A stretch of DNA of 64,000 nt from Pseudomonas lini (GTDB taxonomy: Bacteria; Pseudomonadota; Gammaproteobacteria; Pseudomonadales; Pseudomonadaceae). The stretch spans positions 6,014,001 to 6,078,000 of the forward strand of contig NZ_OZ061318.1 of assembly GCF_964063345.1 (NCBI RefSeq). The letters are read 5' to 3'. How positions within the stretch are numbered: the stretch's first letter is position 1; each line of letters begins with the position of its first letter. Made by a program: the position numbers and the translations under genes. The notes beneath the pieces are model-generated. The model saw only the letters and a program-made list of their open reading frames with translations. It had not been told where the DNA came from and did not search any database. Shown one piece after another: positions 9,324-19,001 of this stretch.

Positions 9324-9339
9324 GGCCGCATGAGCGGCC
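9324..9339 (-). terminator. Intrinsic terminator of the small AraC gene
   Basis: GGCCGC-ATGA-GCGGCC forms a perfect 6-bp stem. On the minus strand it is followed directly by a T-run (A-run at 9317-9322 on the plus strand), so it terminates the leftward AraC gene ending at 9375. It sits just after the kinase stop and may serve both genes. Confidence 0.65.
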
Positions 9340-9374
9340 AAAGGGAGGAGTTCATTTTGTCGACCTCGATCAGT

Positions 9375-9872
9375 TCACACGTGCAGCTCCTGCACGCGCG
9401 ACTGTCCCACGCTGTCGACCAGGCTATCGCGAATTCTCCAATCAGGTATGTCCCGATCGATCACTGACGGCTGGGGAAGATGGCTCGTTGCATGAGCAAA
9501 GGCCCGGCGCCATGCCTTGGGTGACATTCCTTCCAGGCGACTGAAGGTGCGGGTGAAATGCGAGTGGTCCGCGAAACCGCATTCATAGACGACATCGGTG
9601 ATCGGCATCGAGGTGATTAGCAGGCTTTTGGCTTTTTCTATTTTCATCCTCACTAACCAGCCTTGCGGCGAGTGGCCGGTAACCTTTTTGAATGCCCGGG
9701 AAAAATGGCTACGGGACAGGTTGCAGTGTTCGGCAATCTCGCTGATGCGAATGCAGCTGCTCATTTCACGGAGCATCAGCTCCTTGGCGCGGCGCTCCTG
9801 CCAGCCGGACAGGGCGCCCAATGGTCGGACAAGGGTGCATGGATGGTTTGAATTCACCGATTGCGGGTTCAT
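9375..9872 (-). CDS. Short AraC-family transcriptional regulator
   Basis: A 165-residue protein that is little more than an AraC DNA-binding domain. The first HTH is around ISEIAEHCNLSRSHFSRAFK (residues 43-62) and the second around ITDVVYECGFADHSHFTRTF, followed by GMSPKAWR. There is no N-terminal sensing domain, so it is of the small AraC type that responds to expression level or to a partner. It has a variable tail of about 40 residues. It converges with the histidine kinase. Direct repeats 53-70 bp upstream of its start may be an autoregulatory site. Targets are unknown; the regulator is clear, the role is not. Confidence 0.88.
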   Translation of the reverse strand: MNPQSVNSNHPCTLVRPLGALSGWQERRAKELMLREMSSCIRISEIAEHCNLSRSHFSRAFKKVTGHSPQGWLVRMKIEKAKSLLITSMPITDVVYECGFADHSHFTRTFSRLEGMSPKAWRRAFAHATSHLPQPSVIDRDIPDWRIRDSLVDSVGQSRVQELHV

Positions 9873-9924
9873 GGCGACTCTCCTTTTCGTTCAGGAAAGT
9901 CTGTCCCTCGGCGATATTTAAAGT

Positions 9925-9942
9925 CCTTAAGCAAACCTTAAG
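9925..9942. promoter_or_regulatory. Direct repeat CCTTAAG with 11-bp period upstream of the AraC gene
   Basis: Two identical CCTTAAG copies start at 9925 and 9936, one helical turn apart, 53-70 bp upstream of the AraC start. AraC proteins often bind direct repeats on one face of the helix, so this is a candidate autoregulatory site. Confidence 0.3.
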
Positions 9943-9973
9943 AGTTATGAAACGCTGCCTCCGCTATCTATCT

Positions 9974-9997
9974 GACGGCTCGGATTGTTGAGCCGTC
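9974..9997 (-). terminator. Hairpin downstream of the fructokinase gene
   Basis: GACGGCTC and GAGCCGTC form a perfect 8-bp stem around an 8-base loop, 58 bases past the stop at 10056. There is no T-run, so factor-independent termination is uncertain. Confidence 0.35.
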
Positions 9998-10055
9998 CAG
10001 TACCCGACTTGCTCGCGAAAACTGCAATGCCCGCGATACAGATCCTGACCAGATA

Positions 10056-11000
10056 TCAATCCAACTGATGCCGATAAGGCAGGTCCGGCCCGGTCTTGCC
10101 GCAGGTCAGGGCAGCGGCGCTGATGGCGAAGGTGAGCATCGCGTCGATCTGTTCGCGACTCAAGCGCTGCAATCCCTCCACCGAATCCAGCTGCTGTTCG
10201 GTCAGCCAGGCGATCAACGCCGCCTGGAAGGTGTCGCCGGCGCCCACGGTATCAGCCATCACCACTGCGCAGGCCGGCGCCGACCAACTGCCATGGTGGC
10301 GGCTGAATACCGTTGCTCCCTGGCCGCCACGGGTGAGGAATACCATCTGGCAGCGGTGTTCCAGCCAGCCATGGATCATGCTTTGCGGATCTCGCTCGGG
10401 GTAGAGCAGGTTCAGGTCCTCGTCGCTGACCTTGATCAGGTCGGCATGCTCGACCAAAGTGTTGATGCGTTCGCGCCACAGTTCGATATTCGGTTCTGGG
10501 TTAAGTCGCACGTTGGGGTCGAGGCTGATCAGGCGTTTGCCGCTTTCCCGGCGGACCAGGGCCAGCAGGGTGTCGGCAATCGGCTGCACCACCAGCGAGT
10601 ACGAACCAATATGCAACCCACGCACCTCAGCGCCTAACTCAGGTAAATGCTTCGGCAACAGCTGGCGATCGGCACAGCCTTCGCCTCGGAAGCTGTAATG
10701 CGGCGAGCCGTCGGCACCGACGGCGACCATCGCCAGGGTGGTTGGTGCGTCGAAGTCCTGCAGGTAGTCCGGGCGCACGCCTTCCTCCTGTAGCACTTGC
10801 TGTAAACGCCGGCCGAGGTAGTCGCTGGACAGTCCGGCGAACAGCGCCACGTCGATGCCCAGGCGGCGCAGGCCGACGGCGACGTTGAACGGCGAACCAC
10901 CGGCAATCGCTTTGTAGTTCACTTTTGAAGCTTGAGCGTTGACGTCGTTTTCACTGAAAAAATCGAACAGCGCTTCACCACATACCAGATACATAGTCAT
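10056..11000 (-). CDS. PfkB-family fructokinase
   Basis: A 314-residue ribokinase/PfkB-family sugar kinase, probably ATP:D-fructose 6-phosphotransferase. It has the N-terminal glycine motif AGGSPFNVAVGLRRLG, the substrate loop near YSFRGEGCAD, and the C-terminal signature DTVGAGDTF with the catalytic Asp and oxyanion hole. It is the last gene of a leftward sugar-uptake set, and its 124-bp upstream gap holds a LacI-type half operator, so it may have its own regulated promoter. AAGGAG precedes the start; two ATGs are close (11000 and 10994). Fructose as substrate is inferred from family and from the adjacent pgi. 2-keto-3-deoxygluconate or ribose kinase activity is less likely. Confidence 0.85.
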   Translation of the reverse strand: MTMYLVCGEALFDFFSENDVNAQASKVNYKAIAGGSPFNVAVGLRRLGIDVALFAGLSSDYLGRRLQQVLQEEGVRPDYLQDFDAPTTLAMVAVGADGSPHYSFRGEGCADRQLLPKHLPELGAEVRGLHIGSYSLVVQPIADTLLALVRRESGKRLISLDPNVRLNPEPNIELWRERINTLVEHADLIKVSDEDLNLLYPERDPQSMIHGWLEHRCQMVFLTRGGQGATVFSRHHGSWSAPACAVVMADTVGAGDTFQAALIAWLTEQQLDSVEGLQRLSREQIDAMLTFAISAAALTCGKTGPDLPYRHQLD

Positions 11001-11072
11001 TCGCTCCTTGAAGGTTCGCTATAAGTTGTTGATAGCGTTAGTAGGCCTGTTAGCCGTAAAAAGCTAGCCAAG

Positions 11073-11084
11073 CAAAGCGCTTGG
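11073..11084. promoter_or_regulatory. Single LacI-type operator unit upstream of the fructokinase
   Basis: CAAAGCGCTTGG contains the same AAGCGCTT core (11075-11082) that occurs four times in the divergent LacI/ABC promoter region. It lies about 75 bp upstream of the kinase start, suggesting that the same repressor controls a second promoter. Confidence 0.5.
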
Positions 11085-11124
11085 TTAACGCGTGATTCTT
11101 TCTCAAAAGAGAGGAAGCGGGATC

Positions 11125-11763
11125 TTAGTTTGCGATCGTGAAGTCAGCGATATGGCTGGCCGAAATCACAATGTCGGCATTCGGAAGGTCGTTGCGATGA
11201 ACTTTTTCATAGGAAGTAGATTCATCGAAACCCAATGATCGCCATCGATCAAGCAGGCGCGCTTCCAGGGTTTTGCGGTCAGCCTGCAGCATGATGGTGG
11301 CGTCAAAACAGTCTTTTAAGGACGACCATGGGGCGAGGTCTAATAGAAGGTAGTTTCCTTCCACGATGAGATATTTCACGTCAGAGGGAATCAATTGTCC
11401 TGCCGCACGGGATATCTCCAGGATTCGATCGAATACCGGAACGGCAACCGCTGGTTCGTTGTTCGCACGAAGCCGTAGCAGCAGACTCCTGAAACCACCC
11501 ACATCGAATGTATCAGGTGAGCCCTTACGATCTAAAAGGTTCAAGGATCCAAGAACCGCGTCATCGTAATGAAAGCCATCCCCGGGAACGACAGCTGCAC
11601 TCCCCGGCATAACACTATTAAGAGCCTCTACCAAAGCCTGAGAGACGGTGGACTTACCGGCACCAGGCGGCCCCGCTAGCGCAACGACAATTCGATTACC
11701 AGACAGAGCCTTAACGTAGTTGAGTAGCTCTGTACTTACTATTGTGTTTGTGTTGGTAAACAT
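11125..11763 (-). CDS. FrcK-like P-loop kinase (nucleoside/panK/PRK type)
   Basis: A 212-residue P-loop kinase of the phosphoribulokinase/uridine kinase/pantothenate kinase group. It shows Walker A GPPGAGKS (residues about 31-38), VVPGDGFHYDD, and VEGNYLLLD, which is the Walker-B region of this family. Proteins of this type follow fructose ABC transporters in rhizobia (frcBCAK), where the kinase's true substrate is not firmly established. Here it directly follows the binding-protein gene, the same order as in frc operons. It could phosphorylate the imported sugar or a nucleoside. Together with the downstream PfkB kinase the locus has two sugar-kinase candidates, which is unusual. Confidence 0.78.
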   Translation of the reverse strand: MFTNTNTIVSTELLNYVKALSGNRIVVALAGPPGAGKSTVSQALVEALNSVMPGSAAVVPGDGFHYDDAVLGSLNLLDRKGSPDTFDVGGFRSLLLRLRANNEPAVAVPVFDRILEISRAAGQLIPSDVKYLIVEGNYLLLDLAPWSSLKDCFDATIMLQADRKTLEARLLDRWRSLGFDESTSYEKVHRNDLPNADIVISASHIADFTIAN

Positions 11764-11927
11764 GCCAAATCTCTCTTCAGCAGTCGTCGCTCAGGTTTCC
11801 CGCAGGTTCGCCCTCTAGGGATGTTCATGCCGTTCGGCTGCTGCGAGCATCTCGCAGCAGCCATTCCCCGCATTACAGAGGGTGGCAAGAGACCCTATGT
11901 CACTTGACTCAACCGCTTAGTGGTCGG

Positions 11928-12854
11928 TCAGTGGGCAGCTTGCCAGCCTTTGTACTCCATGACATTAGTCCGGGTTACAAGTGAAGGTTGAAGCAGTACC
12001 GTTGTGCTTTCCAAAGATTTGCCATTCAACAGGTCATAACCCATCGTTACGGCCTGTTGTGCCTGGCCCCAAGGGGATTGAGAGGCGGATGCCTGGATCT
12101 GTGTATCGCTTTTGAGCGCAGTCTCTATATCGGGAGCCCCATCCACCGATGCGATAATGATGCCTTTGCGCTTGAGTTGTTTTGCTGCCAGGTCTGCACC
12201 TATGGCCTGCGGATCATTGATTGCGAACACCGCGTCGACTTTTGCAAAGCGAGTCAAGTCGCCTTGCATCACGCTGTAGCCACCTTCGCGCGAGCCTTTG
12301 GCATCCTGATTATCAGACAGTATCTTGATATCGGGTGCCTGCGCGAAAACACTCTTACAGCCATTGACTCGGTCCAGGACTGCTGAAGTCTGCGTACCAT
12401 TCTGGATAATAACGTTACCCTTGCCACCGAGCTTCTCAGAGATGTACTGACATACAATCCTGCCGGCTTCGACGTTATCGGTTTGTACCGTGGCGTTGGC
12501 ACCTTGCACCATGACATCTACGCCCACAACCACTATGCCTGCCTTCCTTGCTTTCGCAATCGCAGGCGCGATTGCTACAGGGTCGACGGCGTTGACAAGA
12601 ATCAAGTCTACGCCCGAAGAAATGAAGTTATCGATTTGAGTGAACTGCTTATTCAAATCGTAATCAGCCGACACTGAGATAAATTTTGCGGCTGGATTGA
12701 TATGCAGTGCCTCGGCTTTGGCGCCATCTACCATCGCTACAAAATAAGGATTACCCAGCGAGCCAACAGTTATGCCGACGGATTTCAACTCTCGCGCTTG
12801 AGCGCTGCTGAATGCCAGTAGTGTACAAACTGCGGTAAATATTATTTTTTTCAT
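11928..12854 (-). CDS. Sugar ABC transporter periplasmic binding protein
   Basis: A 308-residue periplasmic ligand-binding protein of the ribose/fructose/galactose class (type 1 fold). Its Sec signal peptide ends AQARE (about residue 22). The lobes start VGITVGSLGNPYFVAMVDGA and continue through QTDNVEAGRIV and FAINDPQAIGA, all standard for RbsB/FrcB homologues. It lies between the permease and the FrcK-like kinase on the same strand. An A-rich AATAACAA Crc/Hfq-type motif sits 12-20 nt before its start, consistent with catabolite repression of translation. Fructose is the best guess for the ligand given the kinase and pgi; ribose or another pentose remains possible. Confidence 0.88.
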   Translation of the reverse strand: MKKIIFTAVCTLLAFSSAQARELKSVGITVGSLGNPYFVAMVDGAKAEALHINPAAKFISVSADYDLNKQFTQIDNFISSGVDLILVNAVDPVAIAPAIAKARKAGIVVVGVDVMVQGANATVQTDNVEAGRIVCQYISEKLGGKGNVIIQNGTQTSAVLDRVNGCKSVFAQAPDIKILSDNQDAKGSREGGYSVMQGDLTRFAKVDAVFAINDPQAIGADLAAKQLKRKGIIIASVDGAPDIETALKSDTQIQASASQSPWGQAQQAVTMGYDLLNGKSLESTTVLLQPSLVTRTNVMEYKGWQAAH

Positions 12855-12866
12855 GAGAACTGTCTC

Positions 12867-12874
12867 TTGTTATT
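12867..12874 (-). promoter_or_regulatory. Crc/Hfq-type motif before the sugar-binding-protein gene
   Basis: On the minus strand AATAACAA matches the AAnAAnAA catabolite-activity motif of Pseudomonas and lies next to the ribosome-binding region of the gene starting at 12854. Confidence 0.4.
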
Positions 12875-12898
12875 GGAGTGTGTGGGGTTATATATGAT

Positions 12899-13921
12899 TC
12901 AGGTTCGTGCACCTGACTGCCGAAAGCGATCGAGGGCTACCGCTCCGATAATGACAACACCTTTGATAATGTATTGCCAGATATCCGAAACTCCCAGCAA
13001 TATCAGGCCGTTGGAAAGTGTAGCGATAATCAGCGCGCCAATTAGCGTACCGATGATGGTGCCAACGCCTCCTGTAAAGCGTGTGCCTCCCAGAATAACG
13101 GCGGCGATAGCGTCGAGTTCATAAGACTGTCCCATTTGCAGTCCGTTAGCAGCCATCAGTCGAGCGGAAGTCATGATAGCCCCCACACCCGCCAACAAAC
13201 CGGATAGGGCATAAGTGAATAACAGGACTTTCCAGACTTTGATTCCCGACAACCGTGCGGCCTCAGGATTGCCGCCCACTGCGTAAATCTGTACGCCTAA
13301 CACCGTGCGTCGAAGAATAACCCACGAAAGAGTAACCACGACTACCGCGATTACAACCAGCCATGGCACCCCGAACAACGTATCGTTTCCAATGTAAGCA
13401 AAGGACAGGTCGGGATTGAAAACCGTTTTGTCTTCGCCGATTAGGCGTGCGATTCCACGCATCGCAGTCAAACCGCCTAGCGTGACTATAAATGCCGGTA
13501 GCTTTCCAAAAGCGACCAATACACCATTGACGAGCCCTAGCAGCAGTCCGACTCCAAGCCCCGCAGCGATGGCCAGGGGAGCAAAACCCGGAACTTGCGA
13601 TACCAATAGCGCCACTACTGCAGAAACAGCCAGAATCGAACCAACCGAAAGGTCGATTCCACCTGTCAAAATCACGAAAGTCAGACCTGACGCCAATACC
13701 ACATTGATAGAGGCTTGCTGACTGATGATTGAGAAATTCTGAACCGAGAAAAAGCTCTCGCTCATCAAGCCAAAGCCAACACAAAGGAGTAACAATACGG
13801 GCAGCATGCCCGCCACTCTCATCAGTTGGCGCATTTTATCCTGCGTGGAAACTCCGGCGATGCTTCGTACACCAGGCGTGGTGAAGTCACTTGCTACTTT
13901 GCTTTGCAGTGGGGAAGTCAT
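12899..13921 (-). CDS. Sugar ABC transporter permease
   Basis: A 340-residue inner-membrane permease of the RbsC/FrcC family. About ten hydrophobic segments follow a roughly 30-residue cytoplasmic N-terminus. The family signatures are present: [20 protein letters not shown] and the late [20 protein letters not shown] region. The start overlaps the stop of the ATPase gene by four bases (ATGA), so the two are translationally coupled. It forms the channel of the importer with the ATPase just upstream and the binding protein just downstream. Base composition is more AT-rich than in flanking core-like genes. Confidence 0.9.
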   Translation of the reverse strand: MTSPLQSKVASDFTTPGVRSIAGVSTQDKMRQLMRVAGMLPVLLLLCVGFGLMSESFFSVQNFSIISQQASINVVLASGLTFVILTGGIDLSVGSILAVSAVVALLVSQVPGFAPLAIAAGLGVGLLLGLVNGVLVAFGKLPAFIVTLGGLTAMRGIARLIGEDKTVFNPDLSFAYIGNDTLFGVPWLVVIAVVVVTLSWVILRRTVLGVQIYAVGGNPEAARLSGIKVWKVLLFTYALSGLLAGVGAIMTSARLMAANGLQMGQSYELDAIAAVILGGTRFTGGVGTIIGTLIGALIIATLSNGLILLGVSDIWQYIIKGVVIIGAVALDRFRQSGART

Positions 13922-15477
13922 TGGACTAAGTCTCCGTTGGCTAGAGTCAACCTGTCGCTGCCTGTGGCAAACGCGATAATGGCTTCAGGTGTGATATCAA
14001 GACCGCTGTGGCCACCGAGTTCGGTGACAAGTTTACCTTCACACATGACCAATACACGGTCGGCAATTCCAACGATCTCTGGTAGTTCACTTGAAATTAT
14101 CACTACGCAAACGCCGGATGCTGCTAATGCATTGATGATTTTATATATTTCTGATTTAGCCCCAATGTCGACACCCGATGTAGGCTCGTCGAGGAACAAT
14201 ACTCTGGGCTTCATCTCCAGCAGACGAGCCAGCAAGACCTTTTGCTGGTTGCCTCCGGACAGCGCTCCAACATTGATACCTGAGGACGCTTTGATATTGA
14301 GTGCCTGGATTGCTTGTTCCGTACGTCCAGTTCCGGCCGTTCGGTCCACAAACCCCGCAAGACGAGCATCACTTCCCACAACACATACATTGATATTGTC
14401 GTGGACACTCATGTCGAGAAAAAGACCCAGTGCTTTGCGGTCTTCCGTCAGATAGGCGATGCCTGCATTACTTGCATCGCGAGGAGAGCGTATGACTACA
14501 ACCTCGCCGTCCATTTCAATCGTTCCGCCTGAGTATGCATCGATACCGGCGATTAATCGGGCAAGTTCGGTTCTCCCTGAGCCCACCAGTCCTGCAATCC
14601 CGAGAATTTCGCCGGCATACAGATCGAAACTGCAATCTTGAATATTGAAGTCATCTGTAAGATGACGAACACGTAGTATCGGTTGCTCATAAGAGCACAA
14701 AGAACGCTCATGGGCGTAGAAGCCGGAAACATCGCGGCCAACCATCATCCGGACCAGGGTTTCAGCTGACAGCGTGCCGCGATCCAGCGAACCAACGTAA
14801 TGACCGTCCCGGAGCACCGAAACAAAATCGGACAATGCGTATATCTCGGCCATTCGATGGCTGATGTAGATGATCGCGACGCCATCATCACGTAGCTGGC
14901 GAATCAATGTAAAAAGACTTTCGGTTTCTTTTGTGGATAGCGGCGTTGTAGGCTCGTCCATCACCAGGATTCGCGTATCGGCATGAATTGCACGTGCGAT
15001 TTCAACAAGTTGTTGGTCCGCAATCGACAACGTGCCGACCAGTGTGTGCGGATCAAATGTGACGCCCAGTCGCTTTAGTACTACGAGCGCACCTTCGGTC
15101 ATTGCCTTGCGGTTTATAACGCCACATCGACGAATTTCTCTACCCAGGTAGATGTTCTCCACCACGCTCATATTCGCGCACAAGCTGAGCTCTTGATAGA
15201 TGACGGATATGCCATGGCGCTTCGCATCGTTCACGCCATAGTTTCGAATATCACATCCGTCGATTCGTATAGTGCCACTGTCGGCGACATAGGCCCCCGA
15301 TAGTATTTTCATCAGAGTGGATTTTCCGGCGCCGTTTTCGCCCATTAGCGCGTGGATTTGTCCGGGGAAAATACTGAGGTCAATGTCATGCAGGACGCGC
15401 ACCCCATTGAATGACTTTGAGATGGAATGCATTTCCAATAGGGCAGGAGGGGGGCTTTCAGATCCAGTGCTCAGCAT
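13918..15477 (-). CDS. Sugar ABC transporter double ATP-binding protein
   Basis: A 519-residue fused ATPase of the RbsA/FrcA/MglA type, with two ABC cassettes in tandem. The first has Walker [10 protein letters not shown] (about residue 45) and Walker [12 protein letters not shown]. The second is the degenerate family form, with GLVGSGRTE in place of Walker A but an intact signature [13 protein letters not shown] and [16 protein letters not shown] lies 9 bases before the ATG. It is the first gene of the leftward importer operon, and the upstream region carries two palindromic LacI-type operators. It energises import through the next-encoded permease. Confidence 0.92.
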   Translation of the reverse strand: MLSTGSESPPPALLEMHSISKSFNGVRVLHDIDLSIFPGQIHALMGENGAGKSTLMKILSGAYVADSGTIRIDGCDIRNYGVNDAKRHGISVIYQELSLCANMSVVENIYLGREIRRCGVINRKAMTEGALVVLKRLGVTFDPHTLVGTLSIADQQLVEIARAIHADTRILVMDEPTTPLSTKETESLFTLIRQLRDDGVAIIYISHRMAEIYALSDFVSVLRDGHYVGSLDRGTLSAETLVRMMVGRDVSGFYAHERSLCSYEQPILRVRHLTDDFNIQDCSFDLYAGEILGIAGLVGSGRTELARLIAGIDAYSGGTIEMDGEVVVIRSPRDASNAGIAYLTEDRKALGLFLDMSVHDNINVCVVGSDARLAGFVDRTAGTGRTEQAIQALNIKASSGINVGALSGGNQQKVLLARLLEMKPRVLFLDEPTSGVDIGAKSEIYKIINALAASGVCVVIISSELPEIVGIADRVLVMCEGKLVTELGGHSGLDITPEAIIAFATGSDRLTLANGDLVQ

Positions 15478-15555
15478 AGCTGTTAACTCCTTATCTACCG
15501 ATTTGAGAGGCAGTTGAAACCTCTCATCGGTGTTCTTGTTCGAGCAACATAGTCG

Positions 15556-15587
15556 AAAGGAAAGCGCTTGCGCAAGCGCTTTCCTTT
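15556..15587. promoter_or_regulatory. 32-bp perfect palindrome: composite LacI-family operator 1
   Basis: A perfect 32-bp palindrome centred at 15571.5. It contains two copies of the LacI-family core AAGCGCTT (15562-15569 and 15574-15581) whose centres are 12 bp apart. It lies about 80 bp upstream of the ABC ATPase start in a 518-bp divergent region that otherwise shows no convincing gene. The divergent LacI protein is the obvious ligand. A hairpin terminator is the alternative, but no transcript needs ending here. Confidence 0.7.
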
Positions 15588-15672
15588 TCGTTCAGGGAAT
15601 TCTCCAAAAAGCACTTTCCTGTCCATCCCCTAGGGACGCCCCGATCAAAGAGAGCATGGAAAGGATGTTAGA

Positions 15673-15694
15673 AAAGCGCTTGCGCAAGCGCTTT
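15673..15694. promoter_or_regulatory. 22-bp perfect palindrome: composite LacI-family operator 2
   Basis: A perfect 22-bp palindrome centred at 15683.5, with AAGCGCTT at 15674-15681 and 15686-15693. It is a near copy of the element 112 bp away, so the two could be bridged by a repressor tetramer. Confidence 0.7.
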
Positions 15695-15995
15695 CGTCTC
15701 GGCTATGCTTTTTTCAACAAGCGCTGCTGCGTCCATCAAATTGGTTCGCAGGATGATCGCTACGATAATAAAAAGGAGTGCCCGGCTATGCTGCATAGCG
15801 GATTCCACCATCTCGATTCACAGACTTCAGATGCGCTGCGCATCTCGCTGGGTCTTTCACGAAATTGCGGGTTCGTCCCGGCATCAATTCCGAGAGCCAT
15901 CGACGCATTTTCTCGCCGTGAGCTTTACAATAGGTAGCAACTGGACATGAGTTCAGCGCTATCCATCAAATCACGTGAGAAAGGAGTGATGCACA

Positions 15996-17006
15996 GTGGG
16001 CGCAAAGATGAGCGATGTCGCGAGAGCCGCGAACGTATCAATGTCTACGGTATCTCATGTACTCAACGGTACTCGTAAAGTACATCCTGACACTGTCCGT
16101 AGTGTTAATCAGGCTGTAGAGTCCGTAGGCTATATTCGAAACTCACTCGCTCGGTCTCTGGCTCGTTCCTCTTCGGGTTCGGGTGCCATCGGTGTGGCAA
16201 TTGCTACGCTTTCAAACTATTACTTCAGTGAAACAGTACGGGCCATCGAAGCGGCATGCGCGAAAAGCGGTTTGATGATGATACTGGTCAATACGCAAAG
16301 AGATCCGGAACAGGAACTCAAAGCGGTCAAGGCACTGCATGAGCGACGTGTTGACGGGATTGTACTCGCCTCGGAATTTGATCCAGAGAATCGAGTATTT
16401 AATTACTTAAAAGCCAACAAGATACCCACGGTTCTCATCGATCGACTTCTCTCGACATCTTTCGATCAGGTGGGAGTAGAGAATAAGCACTCCTCTCAAG
16501 AGTTGATTGCACATTTGATTAAGCTTGGTCATCGGCGTATCGGGATGGTATCCGGACGATTGACTCAGTCTTCTTCTCATGAGCGAATTGACGGCTACCG
16601 TGCGGCTTTAGCTGACGCTGGAATTGAGTACGAAGATCAATTGGTTTGCTGTGGTGAATCGGCGATTGCGCCGGCAATGGAAGCCACTCGCCGTTTGCTA
16701 TCGCTAGAGCGCCCGCCCACCGCAATAATGACTGCAAACAACTTGATGACCATTGGTGCAATGCAGGCTCTTCGTGAAGCGGGGCTTGAGGTGCCAAAAG
16801 ATATCGCGCTGGTTGGCTTTGACGATTTCGACTGGGCGGATGCTTTTAGCCCAAGACTGACAGTTGTAGCGCAACCTCTCGAGGAACTCGGAGCCCAGGC
16901 TGTGAAGCTTTTATTGAAGCGTATCAAGCAACCTGAGGGTAAACGTCAGACTATTAGATTGAAACCCTCTTTAATCCAGCGAGATTCTTGCGGCGCTCTC
17001 AAATGA
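15996..17006 (+). CDS. LacI-family transcriptional repressor of the sugar cluster
   Basis: A 336-residue LacI/GalR regulator. Residues 4-23 form the HTH (MSDVARAANVSMSTVSHVLN), then the hinge region ARSLARSSSG and a type 1 periplasmic-binding-like sensor with IGVAIATLSNYYFSE, RRVDGIVLASEFD and GFDDFDWADAFSPRLT. The GTG at 15996 is chosen because AAGGAG lies nine bases upstream; ATG 16008 is the alternative. It is divergent from the importer operon and next to pgi, and the palindromes in the divergent region fit LacI-family sites. The effector is probably the imported sugar or its phosphate. Confidence 0.92.
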   Translation: MGAKMSDVARAANVSMSTVSHVLNGTRKVHPDTVRSVNQAVESVGYIRNSLARSLARSSSGSGAIGVAIATLSNYYFSETVRAIEAACAKSGLMMILVNTQRDPEQELKAVKALHERRVDGIVLASEFDPENRVFNYLKANKIPTVLIDRLLSTSFDQVGVENKHSSQELIAHLIKLGHRRIGMVSGRLTQSSSHERIDGYRAALADAGIEYEDQLVCCGESAIAPAMEATRRLLSLERPPTAIMTANNLMTIGAMQALREAGLEVPKDIALVGFDDFDWADAFSPRLTVVAQPLEELGAQAVKLLLKRIKQPEGKRQTIRLKPSLIQRDSCGALK

Positions 17007-17336
17007 CTGTACTCAGGGTTTCGTCCTGAGGATCTAGCGGTGCAGACGTGAATTATTTGGCTCTTGTCCACGTCTCGCCGCCTGGATAACTTTGAAGCTA
17101 AATGACTAGCACCTGGTTTCCATTTGTCGTGCACGTATATGTATGTTTGCAGTGTTTTCTGCTTAAGTGCCCCGCGTTCGGTTTTGTTTTCTTCAGGTAA
17201 TTGGTTGTAACTACAAAATGCAGAGCTTGTTCCTGTGATGGCGCTTCTGCGTTTGCAGAATTACGAAATTCTTAAATTTGGCAAGACAAGAGTCGATTGA
17301 GACGGCACAAACCGTATTGGCGAAGAGGGACTGAGC
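17007..17336. other. 330-bp gap before pgi with hairpin and small palindrome
   Basis: No gene is seen. A hairpin CTCAGG/CCTGAG (17012-17030) just after the LacI stop has no T-run. TTGTA-AC-TACAA (17205-17216) is a small palindrome about 120 bp before pgi. The AAGCGCTT operator core is absent here, so pgi control by the adjacent repressor is not directly supported. Confidence 0.4.
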
Positions 17337-19001
17337 GTGAATAACTACAACAAAACGAATGATGTAACTGCACTGCCGGCATGGCGCAATCTGCTCGACC
17401 ATCGGGAGAGCATGAAAAATTTTAGTATGCGCGATGCCTTTCGAGATGACAGTAAACGCTTTCAAGATTTTTCCTTGGCGGGCTGCGGGCTTTTTTTGGA
17501 TTACTCCAAAAACCTGATCACTCACGAGACGCGTTCATTGCTTGTAAACCTTGCTCGCGAGGCCGGCGTGGAACAGGCCGCGCGTGCCATGTTCAGTGGA
17601 GAGAAAATCAACTGCTCCGAAGGGCGTCCAGTGCTGCATACCGCGCTGCGGCGACCGGTGGGGGATGCTTTGATGGTCGATGGTCGCAACTTGATGCGCG
17701 ATGTGCATGGGGCCCTGGCGCAGATGACTGACGTTGTGAGTCGTATCCATAACCATCTGTGGCGTGGTTACAACGACAAGGTCATCACCGATGTCGTAAA
17801 CATTGGTATTGGTGGCTCATTTCTGGGCCCGGAGCTTGTCTCTGAGGCATTGGCGCCTTTTGCTCGGCATGGAGTGCGGTGCCATTATCTAGCTAACATC
17901 GACGGCAGTGAATTCCGAGAGGTTACAGCCGGACTGAATGTAGAAACAACGCTGTTCATCATCTCCAGCAAAACCTTCGGTACGCTTGAAACCTTGAAGA
18001 ATGCACAAGCTGCTCGTAGCTGGTACTTGGCTAAGGGCGGGACGGAAGAGAAGCTATATCGCCATTTCATTGCTGTGACAAGTAATCGCCAGGCAGCGCT
18101 GGATTTCGGCATTCGTGAAGCAAACATTTTTCCTATGTGGGACTGGGTCGGTGGCCGTTACTCACTATGGTCTGCCATTGGCCTGCCGATTGCTCTGGCC
18201 ATTGGCATCGCTAACTTCAAGGAGCTGCTATCCGGCGCGTACGCGATGGATCAGCATTTCCTGAACGAACCATTGGAACAGAACCTTCCTGTTCTTTTAG
18301 CGGTACTCGGCGTTTGGTATCACAATTTTTGGGGGGCGCAAAGTTATGCATTCTTGCCCTATGACCATTACCTGCGCAACTTCGTGAAGCATCTGCAGCA
18401 GATGGACATGGAGTCAAATGGCAAAAGTGTCCGTCATGACGGCACGTCAGTGTCCTGTAGCACGGGCCCGGTAATCTGGGGCGGCGTGGGGTGTAACGGA
18501 CAACACGCTTACCACCAGTTGCTGCATCAGGGAACGCCTCTGATTCCAGCTGACTTCATTGTGCCTGTGGTCAGCCATAATCCAGTGGCTGATCATCAGG
18601 AATGGCTGTACGCCAATTGCTTGTCTCAAAGCCAAGCGCTGATGTGGGGCAAAACCCGCAGTGAAGCTGAGGCAGAGCTAAAAGCCAAAGGCCTTTCATC
18701 CAGTGAGATTGAACGACTGGCGCCGCATAAAGTGATCCCCGGTAACCGGCCAAGCAATACAGTTGCTCTTGAGATCATCAATCCACATAGCCTGGGTGCG
18801 CTGATCGCCCTTTATGAGCACAAGGTCTTTGTCCAGGGCGTCATTTGGGGAGTCAACTCGTTTGATCAATGGGGCGTGGAACTGGGCAAGGAGCTAAGCA
18901 ACAGCGTCCATAGCCTCCTGACTCGCTATGACGCGCAACCGGCTGATGATTCCTCGACGCAGGGTCTTATAGATTTCTTCCGAGGACGTCATCGGGGGTA
19001 G
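17337..19001 (+). CDS. pgi: Glucose-6-phosphate isomerase
   Basis: A 554-residue phosphoglucose isomerase, full length for the bacterial family, cytoplasmic, interconverting fructose 6-phosphate and glucose 6-phosphate. Both family signatures are present: [20 protein letters not shown] (about residues 270-289) and [18 protein letters not shown] near residue 505. The start is GTG with GAGGGA six bases upstream. In pseudomonads lacking 6-phosphofructokinase, fructose 6-phosphate must be turned to glucose 6-phosphate to enter the Entner-Doudoroff pathway, so its place beside sugar uptake and fructokinase genes makes sense. Its accessory location suggests a second copy besides a housekeeping pgi. 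Confidence 0.95.
   Translation: MNNYNKTNDVTALPAWRNLLDHRESMKNFSMRDAFRDDSKRFQDFSLAGCGLFLDYSKNLITHETRSLLVNLAREAGVEQAARAMFSGEKINCSEGRPVLHTALRRPVGDALMVDGRNLMRDVHGALAQMTDVVSRIHNHLWRGYNDKVITDVVNIGIGGSFLGPELVSEALAPFARHGVRCHYLANIDGSEFREVTAGLNVETTLFIISSKTFGTLETLKNAQAARSWYLAKGGTEEKLYRHFIAVTSNRQAALDFGIREANIFPMWDWVGGRYSLWSAIGLPIALAIGIANFKELLSGAYAMDQHFLNEPLEQNLPVLLAVLGVWYHNFWGAQSYAFLPYDHYLRNFVKHLQQMDMESNGKSVRHDGTSVSCSTGPVIWGGVGCNGQHAYHQLLHQGTPLIPADFIVPVVSHNPVADHQEWLYANCLSQSQALMWGKTRSEAEAELKAKGLSSSEIERLAPHKVIPGNRPSNTVALEIINPHSLGALIALYEHKVFVQGVIWGVNSFDQWGVELGKELSNSVHSLLTRYDAQPADDSSTQGLIDFFRGRHRG

Noticed and set aside
9598..9921. Plus-strand frame opposite the small AraC gene
   Set aside because: Shadow of the AraC HTH coding region; no independent support.
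15556..15587. The 32-bp palindrome as an intrinsic terminator
   Set aside because: It is perfect and followed by four T, but both flanking genes are transcribed away from it, so there is no transcript to end; the repeated LacI-type core argues for an operator.
15530..15937. 135-codon frame in the LacI/ABC divergent region
   Set aside because: It runs through both operator palindromes, has no ribosome site and its product has no recognisable fold; the region is better explained as regulatory.
17205..17216. TTGTA-AC-TACAA before pgi as a HexR site
   Set aside because: HexR sites have TTGT and ACAA separated by 7-8 bases; here the spacing is four, so the match is not good enough.
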